A stretch of 24,431 nt of DNA from a virus, in IMG/VR virus record IMGVR_UViG_3300032291_000772, positions 1 through 24,431 of that record, one strand, 5' to 3'. This document shows, in pieces, positions 1 to 6,387 of the stretch; positions within the stretch are counted from its first letter, which is position 1, and every line of letters starts with the position of its first letter. Position numbers and translations under genes: made by a program. The notes under the pieces were generated by a model that was not told the origin of the DNA, ran no database searches, and worked only from the letters and a program-made list of their open reading frames with translations.

Positions 1-1499
1 CTTATGGTACAGGCAGAGTTGCTGGCACAGTATTACCTGCTATAGGAATGAGCAAAGCAATAGGCACAATTCCTAGCTTTTCAAAAGTAAATCCTTATTT
101 GCAAGGTGGTGTAATAGGTGCTGGTACAGGTGCAGTATCAGGAGCTTTACAGCCTGTAGAAAGCGGTCAAACAGGTCAAGAAATGTACAATGAAATGGGT
201 AGAAATGCTCGTACAGGTGCATTAATTGGCGCTCCTCTTGGCGCTGCTGCTCCTGCTGTTGGTCAATTAATTGATAAAGGCTATAGAGGTGCAAAATCTT
301 TAGTTGAACCATTTTTTGAAAAAGGTCAAGAAAAGATACTTGGTAAGTTTTTGCGTGAAATGTCCGGAGGCGAAGAAGCCAAAGCAATGCGTAATTTACG
401 CAACGCCAAAGAGCTAGTGCCTGGTTCTCAACCTACTGCTGCTGAAGTTGCTGGTGTTCCAAGCCTAGCAGCATTAGAGCGTACAGCTATTGCTACTAGC
501 CCTACTGCTGGAAACCTAATGGCGCAACGACAAGCCCAAAACGCACAAGCACAAGCAGATGCGTTACGCAGTATTGCTCCAGCAAGTCGTACATCTAAAT
601 ATGTAGATTTTAGAGAACAAGTTGCCGATGACCTTTATACAGACGCTTTAAAACCATTAAATTTAGGCAAATTAAACAAAAAAACTACTGCTGAAATTAC
701 AAATTTAATCAACCGACCAGCTATTAAAAATGCTATGGAATCAGCAAAAGAAAATGCTGCAAACCGAGGCATGGACATTGCTGATCCTGCTGGTTCTATG
801 CGTGGTCTACATGAAACCAAAATGGCTTTAGATAGACAAATAAAGACTGTAAAAGCTAAATTAGATCGAGATAATGCTGGTTCAACAAGCTCTGAATTAG
901 ACGGTCTAATGAACGCAAAAACTGGTTTGCTTAATTTTATGGAAAAAATTAGCCCTACATACAAAACTGCTAGGATTAATTATGACCGTTTGTCTAAGCC
1001 AATAGACCAACTAGAAAGTATTGCTAAATTAGCTGATAAGTCTATTTCTCCTGAAACAGAAAAGATTTACATTGGTCAATTTTCTAAAGGTTTAAAAGAA
1101 CTAAAGCAATCAGGTGCAGTTTCTGATCGTCAAATTGCAAGACTTGAAGCTATTAAAGAAGATTTGGCTAGAGGTAAATTTGCTGCTACTGCTGGTAAAT
1201 CAGTAGGTTCAGACACCGTTCAAAAGTTGGTTTATAACAACTTAATGAACGAAACTGGATTGCCAATATCTGCAAGTAACCGACTAGGTAAATTTGTTTA
1301 TGGTGATATTAATGAGCAAATGAAAAATAAATTGGCTGAAGCAATGATTTCGCCACAAGAAACATTAAGATTAATGCGTTTGGGTAATCAACCAAAAGCT
1401 AATCTGACCCAGAAGCAACGCAACGATTTAGCTAGACTTTTAACAATACAGAGCGCTCAAGGCTCTGTACAAGGATTAAGCGGAGATAATAATGAGTAG
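1..1499 (+). CDS. Phage structural / DNA-ejection-type protein, 5' end missing
   Basis: The frame is open from base 3 to the TAG at 1497-1499, so the gene runs off the left edge and the Met at base 48 is probably internal. The visible part begins with small-residue-rich stretches (Gly, Ala, Val, around residues 1-90) interrupted by a conserved-looking 'GALQPV' segment, followed by a long helical, Lys/Glu/Ala/Gln-rich region. Such a Gly/Ala-rich segment followed by helices is typical of large internal virion (pilot or ejection) proteins of podoviruses, which leave the head ahead of the DNA. No lysozyme or transglycosylase motif is visible in this part. It lies directly upstream of tail-fibre-like genes and overlaps the next gene by 8 bases. 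The role is inferred from composition and position; it could be another large virion protein. Confidence 0.6.
   Translation, partial: YGTGRVAGTVLPAIGMSKAIGTIPSFSKVNPYLQGGVIGAGTGAVSGALQPVESGQTGQEMYNEMGRNARTGALIGAPLGAAAPAVGQLIDKGYRGAKSLVEPFFEKGQEKILGKFLREMSGGEEAKAMRNLRNAKELVPGSQPTAAEVAGVPSLAALERTAIATSPTAGNLMAQRQAQNAQAQADALRSIAPASRTSKYVDFREQVADDLYTDALKPLNLGKLNKKTTAEITNLINRPAIKNAMESAKENAANRGMDIADPAGSMRGLHETKMALDRQIKTVKAKLDRDNAGSTSSELDGLMNAKTGLLNFMEKISPTYKTARINYDRLSKPIDQLESIAKLADKSISPETEKIYIGQFSKGLKELKQSGAVSDRQIARLEAIKEDLARGKFAATAGKSVGSDTVQKLVYNNLMNETGLPISASNRLGKFVYGDINEQMKNKLAEAMISPQETLRLMRLGNQPKANLTQKQRNDLARLLTIQSAQGSVQGLSGDNNE
1447..1469 (+). other. Perfect 8-bp hairpin before a tail gene
   Basis: The arms TACAGAGC (1447-1454) and GCTCTGTA (1462-1469) are exact reverse complements around a 7-base loop. 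The hairpin lies inside the last codons of the upstream gene and ends 22 bases before the next start codon. There is no T-run behind it, so it does not look like an intrinsic terminator. It could be an RNA processing or stabilising element, or chance. Confidence 0.35.
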
Positions 1500-2214
1500 A
1501 AACGGTAGCGGTACATATTCTTTACCAGTAGGTAACCCAGTAGTTACAGGCACTACGATTAGCTCTACATGGGCTAATTCAACCCTTACTGATATTGCTG
1601 GTGCTTTAACAGATTCTCTAGCTGCAGATGGTCAAACCACAGCTACTGGCAATCTAAACATGGGTACAAACCGCATTACCAATCTCTCAGATGGCACTTC
1701 TTCTAGTGATGCTGCTTCTGTAGCTCAAGTTACTTCTGCTGTAGCTATTACTGGTGGCACGATTAACGGAACAACGATTGGGGCAACAACTCCATCTACA
1801 GGCGAATTTACTCGCTTAAAGATAGATAGTTTTGCTAAAGAAGCTGTCAGTATTGTAGCTGGCGCTCCTTCATCCACTACAAACTTTGACATTATTACTT
1901 CTGCTGTTCAGTATTACACTTCCGATGCGACAACTAACTTTACGCTTAATCTGCGTGGAAACTCTAGCACATCATTAAATAGCATTATGTCTATTGGTGA
2001 AAGCGCTACGATTGCTTTGTTTGTAACTTGTGGTGCTACTGCTTACTACCCAACTGCATTTACTATAGATGGGACAAGCGTTACTCCTAAATGGCAAGGT
2101 GCTTCTGCTCCTGCTGGTGGTTACGCAAGCTCTGTTAATGTGTATGCAGCCAATGTACTAAAAACTGCTGACGCTACCTTTACTGTATTTGTTTCACAAA
2201 CTCAATTTGCATAA
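1492..2214 (+). CDS. Tail-fibre-like structural protein
   Basis: This 240-residue protein is rich in Ser, Thr, Gly and Ala with few charged residues, as expected of beta-structured fibre proteins. The N-terminal part (about residues 14-80, with 'ISSTWANSTLTDIA' and 'MGTNRITNLSDGTSSSDAA') resembles a widespread phage fibre or appendage N-terminal segment. Residues about 84-104 carry an 'AITGGTINGTTIGATTPS' stretch that recurs almost unchanged in the 839-residue fibre at 18962. It starts inside the end of the preceding gene behind GGAG at 1482-1485, and its stop shares bases with the next start (TAATG). A virion appendage role is likely; its exact place in the particle cannot be told. Confidence 0.65.
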   Translation: MSRNGSGTYSLPVGNPVVTGTTISSTWANSTLTDIAGALTDSLAADGQTTATGNLNMGTNRITNLSDGTSSSDAASVAQVTSAVAITGGTINGTTIGATTPSTGEFTRLKIDSFAKEAVSIVAGAPSSTTNFDIITSAVQYYTSDATTNFTLNLRGNSSTSLNSIMSIGESATIALFVTCGATAYYPTAFTIDGTSVTPKWQGASAPAGGYASSVNVYAANVLKTADATFTVFVSQTQFA

Positions 2215-3104
2215 TGCCAATACTACAGACTAGAGGCTCTCTTTCTGCCAAAGCATTAGGATTTACTAATGTAGGCCCTTTGCCAATTAGCTACCTTGTT
2301 GTAGCCGGTGGTGGTGGTGGTGGTTCAACTAGGGGCGGTGGCGGAGGCGGTGCTGGTGGTATGTTGGCTTCTACAGGTCAGCTAACTACTGGTCAAACCT
2401 ATGCAATCACTATTGGAGCTGGTGGCGCAGGTGCGCTTGGAGGTGGTACTAATGGCACTAATTCTTCTGTTGGTAGCGTAATAACAGCTATTGGTGGCGG
2501 TACTGGTGGCGGTAACTACTATGGCGCTAGTGCTAGTGGTACTTCTGGCGGTTCAGGTGGCGGAACAAACAATACATTTGCTGGACAACTTCCATTAGGT
2601 AGTGTTGGCGCTGGTACTTCAGGTCAAGGAAATAGCGGTTTTACATCTGGAGCTAGTGGTCAACAAACTGGCGGTGGCGGTGGTGGCGCAGGTCAAACTG
2701 GTGGATCATTGCAATACAACGGTGGTACTGGTTTACAAAACTCTATTCGTACTGGCTCTGCTACTTACTATGCTGGCGGTGGCGGTGGCGGTGGCGGTGA
2801 CAATGAAAACCCAGGTCAATATGGAACTGGCGGTTTAGGAGGTGGCGGTCAAGGTGGCCCAAGTGGATTAAGTCCAGCTTATGATGGTTACCCAGGCACA
2901 GTTAATACCGGTGGTGGTGGTGGAGGTTCAGGCGGTACATTAGGAACTCCTACCGTTGGTGGTACAGGCGGTTCAGGTATTGTTGTTATTCGCTATGCTG
3001 CTACTGCACAACGCAGTACAGGTGGCACAGTAACATCTTATTCTTCAGGTGGTTTGACCTATTGGGTTCATACTTTTACTTCTAGCGGTACTTTTAGAGC
3101 TTAA
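2214..3104 (+). CDS. Glycine-rich adhesin-like tail protein (copy 1)
   Basis: Of 296 residues a very large share are glycine, in runs such as 'AGGGGGGS' and 'GGGGGGGG' separated by short Ser/Thr/Asn pieces. The frame opens with a short unique head, then 'ISYLVVAGGGGGG', a 'GQTYAITIGAGG' strand, and closes with 'GGSGIVVIRY' and a 'HTFTSSGTF' tail. The same order of blocks is found in the proteins at 21672 and 23027. Glycine-rich regions of this kind pack as polyglycine-II bundles in some phage adhesins such as that of Salmonella phage S16; whether this one does is inference. It follows the fibre-like gene by TAATG overlap with no obvious ribosome site of its own, so it is probably translated by re-initiation. 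A receptor-binding tip is the best guess. Confidence 0.6.
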   Translation: MPILQTRGSLSAKALGFTNVGPLPISYLVVAGGGGGGSTRGGGGGGAGGMLASTGQLTTGQTYAITIGAGGAGALGGGTNGTNSSVGSVITAIGGGTGGGNYYGASASGTSGGSGGGTNNTFAGQLPLGSVGAGTSGQGNSGFTSGASGQQTGGGGGGAGQTGGSLQYNGGTGLQNSIRTGSATYYAGGGGGGGGDNENPGQYGTGGLGGGGQGGPSGLSPAYDGYPGTVNTGGGGGGSGGTLGTPTVGGTGGSGIVVIRYAATAQRSTGGTVTSYSSGGLTYWVHTFTSSGTFRA

Positions 3105-3106
3105 TT

Positions 3107-3337
3107 ATGTCTTTTGAAATCGACCCTGTTCGTTATGGTGTTCTTTGGCAAAAGGTTGAAGATTATGAGCGTAAGTTAAGCTCTATGGAAAAGAAAATGG
3201 ACAAAATGGAAGCCAATCTTGAGCAATTAGTTGCTATGGCTAATCGGTCTAAAGGTTCTTTATGGGCTTTGATGGGTGTGGCTTCTGTTGTAGGTGCAAT
3301 TATTAGCTTTATAACCGACTTCTTTTTTAAAAAATGA
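3107..3337 (+). CDS. Small coiled-coil protein with C-terminal membrane segment
   Basis: The 76-residue protein has a charged, heptad-like N-terminal half (about residues 14-45, Lys/Glu/Met rich) and one hydrophobic segment at about 50-70, ending in 'FFFKK'. This layout resembles XhlA-type and related small phage lysis accessory proteins, a cytoplasmic coiled coil anchored by one C-terminal helix. It is the first gene of the lysis cassette and overlaps the two-helix protein that follows by ATGA. A holin partner or antiholin role is inferred from order only. Confidence 0.45.
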   Translation: MSFEIDPVRYGVLWQKVEDYERKLSSMEKKMDKMEANLEQLVAMANRSKGSLWALMGVASVVGAIISFITDFFFKK

Positions 3338-3519
3338 AGATGTACAGGTCAAAAACCATGTGGTTTTCATTAGCCATGATGGTGTTTGGCGCTATAGAAA
3401 TGTACTTTCCTTACCTAAGAGATAACATTGATCCTAAGTACTATGGCCCTATCTTTATGATTATTGGGGTCATATGTGCTATTTTGCGGTTTTACACTAC
3501 ACAACCATTGGAAAAATAA
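3334..3519 (+). CDS. Putative holin, two membrane helices
   Basis: This 61-residue protein has two hydrophobic segments, about residues 9-27 and 38-54, separated by a short polar loop ('RDNIDPKYYG'). It has a basic N terminus (MKMYRSK) and a charged C terminus. Size, topology and position before Rz/Rz1 and the endolysin fit a class II holin, the small protein that opens the inner membrane and times lysis. Start overlaps the previous stop (ATGA), and its own stop overlaps the next start (TAATG). Which of the two small membrane proteins here is the holin cannot be decided from sequence. Confidence 0.5.
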   Translation: MKMYRSKTMWFSLAMMVFGAIEMYFPYLRDNIDPKYYGPIFMIIGVICAILRFYTTQPLEK

Positions 3520-4064
3520 TGAGTTATATCCTTTATCCGTTTTTAGTAGTTATTAATCTTATTGGCACAATCCTTACATTTCCATTGGCTTTTATATTAG
3601 CAATCTTAAAAGAAGATAAAGAAGGTTGGCTTGATAATGGCACTAAATGGGGTGTTGGCCCTAGACTTTTTAAGTGGTTGTCATGGTTTCAAACACCTGA
3701 CAATAGCTTAGATGGTGACCACGGTTGGGAAGCTAATCACAGCCATTCTTGGTGGTCTAGGGTTCAATGGTTATGGCGTAACCCTTTCTATGGCTTTGCA
3801 GTCAAATACCTACATGGCACAGATGGCATGAGCTATTCAGGTGATTTACATTGTGATGAGAGTCACCCTGGTCATTTGCTAGTCAAAGGTCAAGGTCTAT
3901 TCCAATATGTATTGTTTAAACCTTTATTTGGCAAGACTTTATATCTTAATTTAGGCTGGAATATTCGTGCTTTAGTTGACCCAGCGTATATTAACGACCC
4001 TAATAATGCAGCTTTTATTGCTGATTATCCTGCTACTTTTGCGTTTTCACCAAGGTTAGTTTAA
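3519..4064 (+). CDS. Conserved-looking phage membrane protein of unknown function
   Basis: The start chosen is the ATG at 3519, which overlaps the upstream stop as TAATG. The frame stays open to an ATG at 3474, but that would bury 45 bases in the holin-like gene. The 181-residue protein has a hydrophobic N-terminal helix (about residues 3-29), then a soluble part rich in Trp with the striking block 'WFQTPDNSLDGDHGW' and a later 'WLWRNPFYGF'. I recall similar Trp-rich blocks in small phage proteins encoded in lysis cassettes, but know no function. Asp and His residues (DGDHGW, HCDESHPGH) could bind metal; that is speculation. Confidence 0.5.
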   Translation: MSYILYPFLVVINLIGTILTFPLAFILAILKEDKEGWLDNGTKWGVGPRLFKWLSWFQTPDNSLDGDHGWEANHSHSWWSRVQWLWRNPFYGFAVKYLHGTDGMSYSGDLHCDESHPGHLLVKGQGLFQYVLFKPLFGKTLYLNLGWNIRALVDPAYINDPNNAAFIADYPATFAFSPRLV

Positions 4065-4447
4065 TGTTTGGAATCAATATTTATGCCATTATTGCTGTGG
4101 TTGCTGTGGCCCTATTTTGTGGGGGGTTTGTTAATGGTTGTTCCTATCAGCAGAGTAAAGCAGAAAAGACCATCCGAGACAAAGAACACCAATACCAAGC
4201 AGAATCGGACAAGATAAGGAAAACCAAAGATGAACAAATTAAAGTTATTAATAATCAGCTTGTTGATGCCATTAGTGGGTTGCGTAGCCGTACCAGTAGT
4301 CCCACAAAAACCGTCAATGGACAAGATTGCAACGGACAAACCCTTTCTGCCCCAGATGCAGAATTTCTTATCAGGGAAGCTGCCAGAGCAGACGAAATAA
4401 GGATTGGTCTACAAGCCTGTTATCAACAATATGATTCCTTAAAGTAA
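4064..4447 (+). CDS. Rz: Rz-like inner-membrane spanin
   Basis: The 127-residue protein has one N-terminal membrane helix (about residues 5-26) followed by a Lys/Glu/Gln-rich coiled coil (about 28-75). The C-terminal part has 'CNGQTLSAPDAEFLIREAARAD' type features: a Cys-Asn-Gly-Gln stretch, an 'IREAARAD' helix and a final Cys. This is the classic i-spanin pattern. i-spanins pair with an outer-membrane lipoprotein (Rz1) across the periplasm and fuse the two membranes at the last step of lysis. A complete Rz1 frame lies within the gene in the +1 frame (4230-4400), which strongly supports the call. It begins at a TAATG overlap with the preceding gene. Confidence 0.85.
   Translation: MFGINIYAIIAVVAVALFCGGFVNGCSYQQSKAEKTIRDKEHQYQAESDKIRKTKDEQIKVINNQLVDAISGLRSRTSSPTKTVNGQDCNGQTLSAPDAEFLIREAARADEIRIGLQACYQQYDSLK
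4230..4400 (+). CDS. Rz1: Rz1-like outer-membrane spanin embedded in Rz (+1 frame)
   Basis: Translating the +1 frame inside Rz from the ATG at 4230 gives 56 residues. They start with a textbook lipoprotein signal peptide (MNKLKLLIISLLMPLVGC): a basic start, a hydrophobic core, and the lipobox L-V-G-C with Cys at residue 18. The mature part is about 39 residues with six prolines, including 'VPVVPQKP', as usual for Rz1. The frame ends at TAA 4398-4400, before the Rz stop, so it is fully nested as in lambda. The lipidated protein would sit in the outer membrane and bind Rz through the periplasm. Gene finders with a length cut-off, or that disallow nesting, would miss it. Protein and gene position both argue for a real gene. 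Confidence 0.85.
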   Translation: MNKLKLLIISLLMPLVGCVAVPVVPQKPSMDKIATDKPFLPQMQNFLSGKLPEQTK

Positions 4448-5058
4448 TGGCTGAGTTAAACCAAGTCAACGCCAAAGAAACATTTTTAGGCGTTTTAAAC
4501 TACATAGATAGCCCTTTTAAGCTAGGTGTAGTAGTCCTTCTTGCTTTCCTAAGTTTTGCTGGTTATTTTGTTTGGGAAAACCAAGCAATTATGATTGGCG
4601 CTTACGAAAAATCTAAAGAGCGACCTACTCTTAATTCATCTAAATTTGACCAAGCTGCTAGAACTGTATTTAAAGGTGCTAATGCAGATGTTGTTGTTAT
4701 TTTTAGTGTAGATACTATCCTTGGAAAGCGTGTTGTAGAACGCATTTATCTACCGGATGGCGCAAGACATAAAGAGTTTGATGATAACGATATTGGTTTA
4801 TTTAACAAAAGCCCAAATAACAATAGCGATATTATTCGCCTTATGGCTAATGAAGTGCCTTGTGGCAATTACCCAAAAGCACAATCTGAAATAGGTATTT
4901 GGTACAAAGAAATAGGCATTAATTACACTTGCCGTATATCTATACCGCCTGATAGCAACCAATTTATAGGTCAAATGACTGTAGGATGGAAAGAAAAGCC
5001 CAAAGATGACCCTGAAGCAATCTTATCAATTTCTGCATTAATGCTATCTAAAAAATGA
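4447..5058 (+). CDS. Single-pass membrane protein of unknown function
   Basis: This 203-residue protein has one strong membrane helix at about residues 25-44, followed by a soluble domain of about 155 residues. The domain alternates hydrophobic strands ('ADVVVIFSV', 'SEIGIWYKE') with helices and holds two Cys (near 142 and 161) that could pair if it is periplasmic. The general look is of a small alpha/beta sensor-like or binding domain, but I see no diagnostic motif and do not recognise the family. Its place between Rz/Rz1 and the lipoprotein and endolysin, with single-base overlaps on both sides, ties it to the lysis cassette. Confidence 0.5.
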   Translation: MAELNQVNAKETFLGVLNYIDSPFKLGVVVLLAFLSFAGYFVWENQAIMIGAYEKSKERPTLNSSKFDQAARTVFKGANADVVVIFSVDTILGKRVVERIYLPDGARHKEFDDNDIGLFNKSPNNNSDIIRLMANEVPCGNYPKAQSEIGIWYKEIGINYTCRISIPPDSNQFIGQMTVGWKEKPKDDPEAILSISALMLSKK

Positions 5059-5198
5059 AATACATTGTTGCCGTAATGTTAGCTGGATGTACTGTACAGC
5101 CTACCGTAAACTCTGTTCCAAGGTGTTATTCAATTAACGCTGACAGAACAATTTCTATTTTCCATTGTCCACAACCACTTAAAAACGATAAAGTATGA
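5055..5198 (+). CDS. Tiny lipoprotein in the lysis cassette
   Basis: A 47-residue frame links the preceding gene (ATGA overlap at 5055-5058) to the endolysin (ATGA overlap at 5195-5198), filling the gap between them exactly. It starts 'MKYIVAVMLAGC', a very short signal peptide ending in the lipobox L-A-G-C with Cys at residue 12. The mature part is about 36 residues with two more Cys. An outer-membrane lipoprotein is likely. Because an Rz1 is already embedded in Rz, this would be a second lipoprotein in the same cassette; it could be a spare o-spanin or something unrelated such as a surface-exclusion peptide. Confidence 0.65.
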   Translation: MKYIVAVMLAGCTVQPTVNSVPRCYSINADRTISIFHCPQPLKNDKV

Positions 5199-5782
5199 AC
5201 TCTGAACAATTAAAAACCCTTGGCATTAGTGAAGAATGGCTAGAGCCACTTAACGAAACCTTTGAAAAGTATGATATTTCTACTCCTAAACGCCAGGCTT
5301 GCTTCATTGGTCAATGTATGCACGAATCCGGTGGCTTTAAGTTTTTAAAAGAAAACCTTAATTATTCTGCTGCTGCGCTTATGCGTACATGGCCTTCTCG
5401 CTTTCCTGATATGGATACTGCTGAAAAGTATGAAAGAAATCCTGAAAAGATTGCTAATAAAGTGTATGGTGGGCGTATGGGCAACACCGAGGAAGGTGAT
5501 GGCGCTAAATATATAGGTAGAGGCTTAATTCAGCTTACCGGCAAGGAAAACTATGCAAACTGCGGACTTGGTATTGGTGTGGATTTGCTTGGGAATCCTG
5601 ATTGGTTATCTAATCCTAAATATGCGTCTTTAAGCGCTGGATGGTTTTGGAATAAAAAAGGTTTAAATGCTTTAGCTGATACTATGGACATTGAAACTAT
5701 GACCAAAAGAATTAATGGCGGTTCAATCGGTATTGCAGACAGAACCGCCAAGATCAATAAGGTCTTAGACTTACTTGCTTAA
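5195..5782 (+). CDS. Endolysin, GH19 chitinase/lysozyme-like
   Basis: The 195-residue protein has the GH19 fold hallmarks: 'CMHESGGF' with the likely general-acid Glu44, then 'KENLNYSAAALM' with Glu53 nine residues on, and 'GDGAKYIGRGLIQLTGKENY' around residues 101-120. The same nine-residue spacing of acidic residues is reported for the GH19 endolysin of phage SPN1S. GH19 endolysins cut the peptidoglycan sugar backbone. There is no signal peptide or membrane anchor, so it should be cytoplasmic and depend on the holin for release. It closes the rightward late cassette, and its end overlaps by 12 bases the tail-to-tail gene on the other strand. Confidence 0.9.
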   Translation: MNSEQLKTLGISEEWLEPLNETFEKYDISTPKRQACFIGQCMHESGGFKFLKENLNYSAAALMRTWPSRFPDMDTAEKYERNPEKIANKVYGGRMGNTEEGDGAKYIGRGLIQLTGKENYANCGLGIGVDLLGNPDWLSNPKYASLSAGWFWNKKGLNALADTMDIETMTKRINGGSIGIADRTAKINKVLDLLA

Positions 5783-6052
5783 GCCTGAAGCTAGTCTATT
5801 GGCTTTAAACAAGTAATCATTTCTAACGGTGGAAGGCGCTACAAATCCGTAGGCTTTCCATGTTTTCATTACATCTGCCCCACTTGAATATTTAAAAGTG
5901 CTATTTGGTGAAATTGCTAGTTTGTCGCTCATAACTTCCTCCTCATAAATTCCATAAAACGGTATAGGTTCTTCAAAGCTAATTTGACCCTTACCTTTGA
6001 CATTAATAGTAAAACTACCATCTTGTTCTTTAATGACATTAGTCTCTTTCAT
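5771..6052 (-). CDS. Small protein of unknown function, last gene of leftward operon
   Basis: The protein has 93 residues. The first half is strand-like and charged ('SFTINVKGKGQISF'), the second half holds 'FKYSSGADVMKTWKAYGF' and ends in basic helices. A ribosome site AGGAG lies six bases before the ATG, and the start overlaps the end of the gene before it (6049) by 4 bases. I recognise no family. It is the promoter-distal gene of the leftward early operon and converges on the endolysin with no clear terminator between. Confidence 0.5.
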   Translation of the reverse strand: MKETNVIKEQDGSFTINVKGKGQISFEEPIPFYGIYEEEVMSDKLAISPNSTFKYSSGADVMKTWKAYGFVAPSTVRNDYLFKANRLASGLSK

Positions 6053-6387
6053 GTTGCACTCCTATCTATAAGTCGGTTATTAGCTTGTAAAGTACGCCAT
6101 ATTTCCACTCTTAACTGCGCTGCAGTCATCTTCCACTTCAATGACTCCTCTACTTCTACAGCAGCCTTTAAGCCTTCTAAAAGCTCTCTGTATTCGGTTC
6201 TAGCATAGGCATCTCGTTCTTGCCCTGCCATAGTATCTACACCAGCTAAAAACGCTTCTTGCATAAGTAGGGCTTTTTTGGACTTACGAAACTCCTCTAG
6301 GTAAACCCTTTCAGATTTAGCTTTAGCAAATAAATTAGCATTTTTAAGTAAAAAGTCTACTGCTGCGTTTGGGTTAATTTCTTCCAT
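6049..6387 (-). CDS. Helical phage protein of unknown function
   Basis: The 112-residue protein is predicted almost wholly helical, rich in Glu, Lys, Ala and Leu. Its C-terminal block 'MTAAQLRVEIWRTLQANNR' resembles a small protein commonly seen in phage early regions near replication or recombination genes, for which I know no function. Its first 14 bases overlap the end of the methyltransferase gene, so it is part of the same leftward transcript. Coiled-coil assembly is likely from the helix pattern. Confidence 0.55.
   Translation of the reverse strand: MEEINPNAAVDFLLKNANLFAKAKSERVYLEEFRKSKKALLMQEAFLAGVDTMAGQERDAYARTEYRELLEGLKAAVEVEESLKWKMTAAQLRVEIWRTLQANNRLIDRSAT

Noticed and set aside
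2602-2838. 78-codon frame in the glycine-rich region
   Set aside because: Val/Ala/Leu runs arise from reading GGT/GGC/GGA repeats out of frame; the same happens at 23586-23879.
2300-3000. Repeated GGTGGCGGT-type units as a possible CRISPR or satellite
   Set aside because: No regular spacers; repeats are glycine codons.
5777-5784. GCTTAAGC palindrome between convergent genes as a terminator
   Set aside because: Only 8 bases with no loop or T-run.
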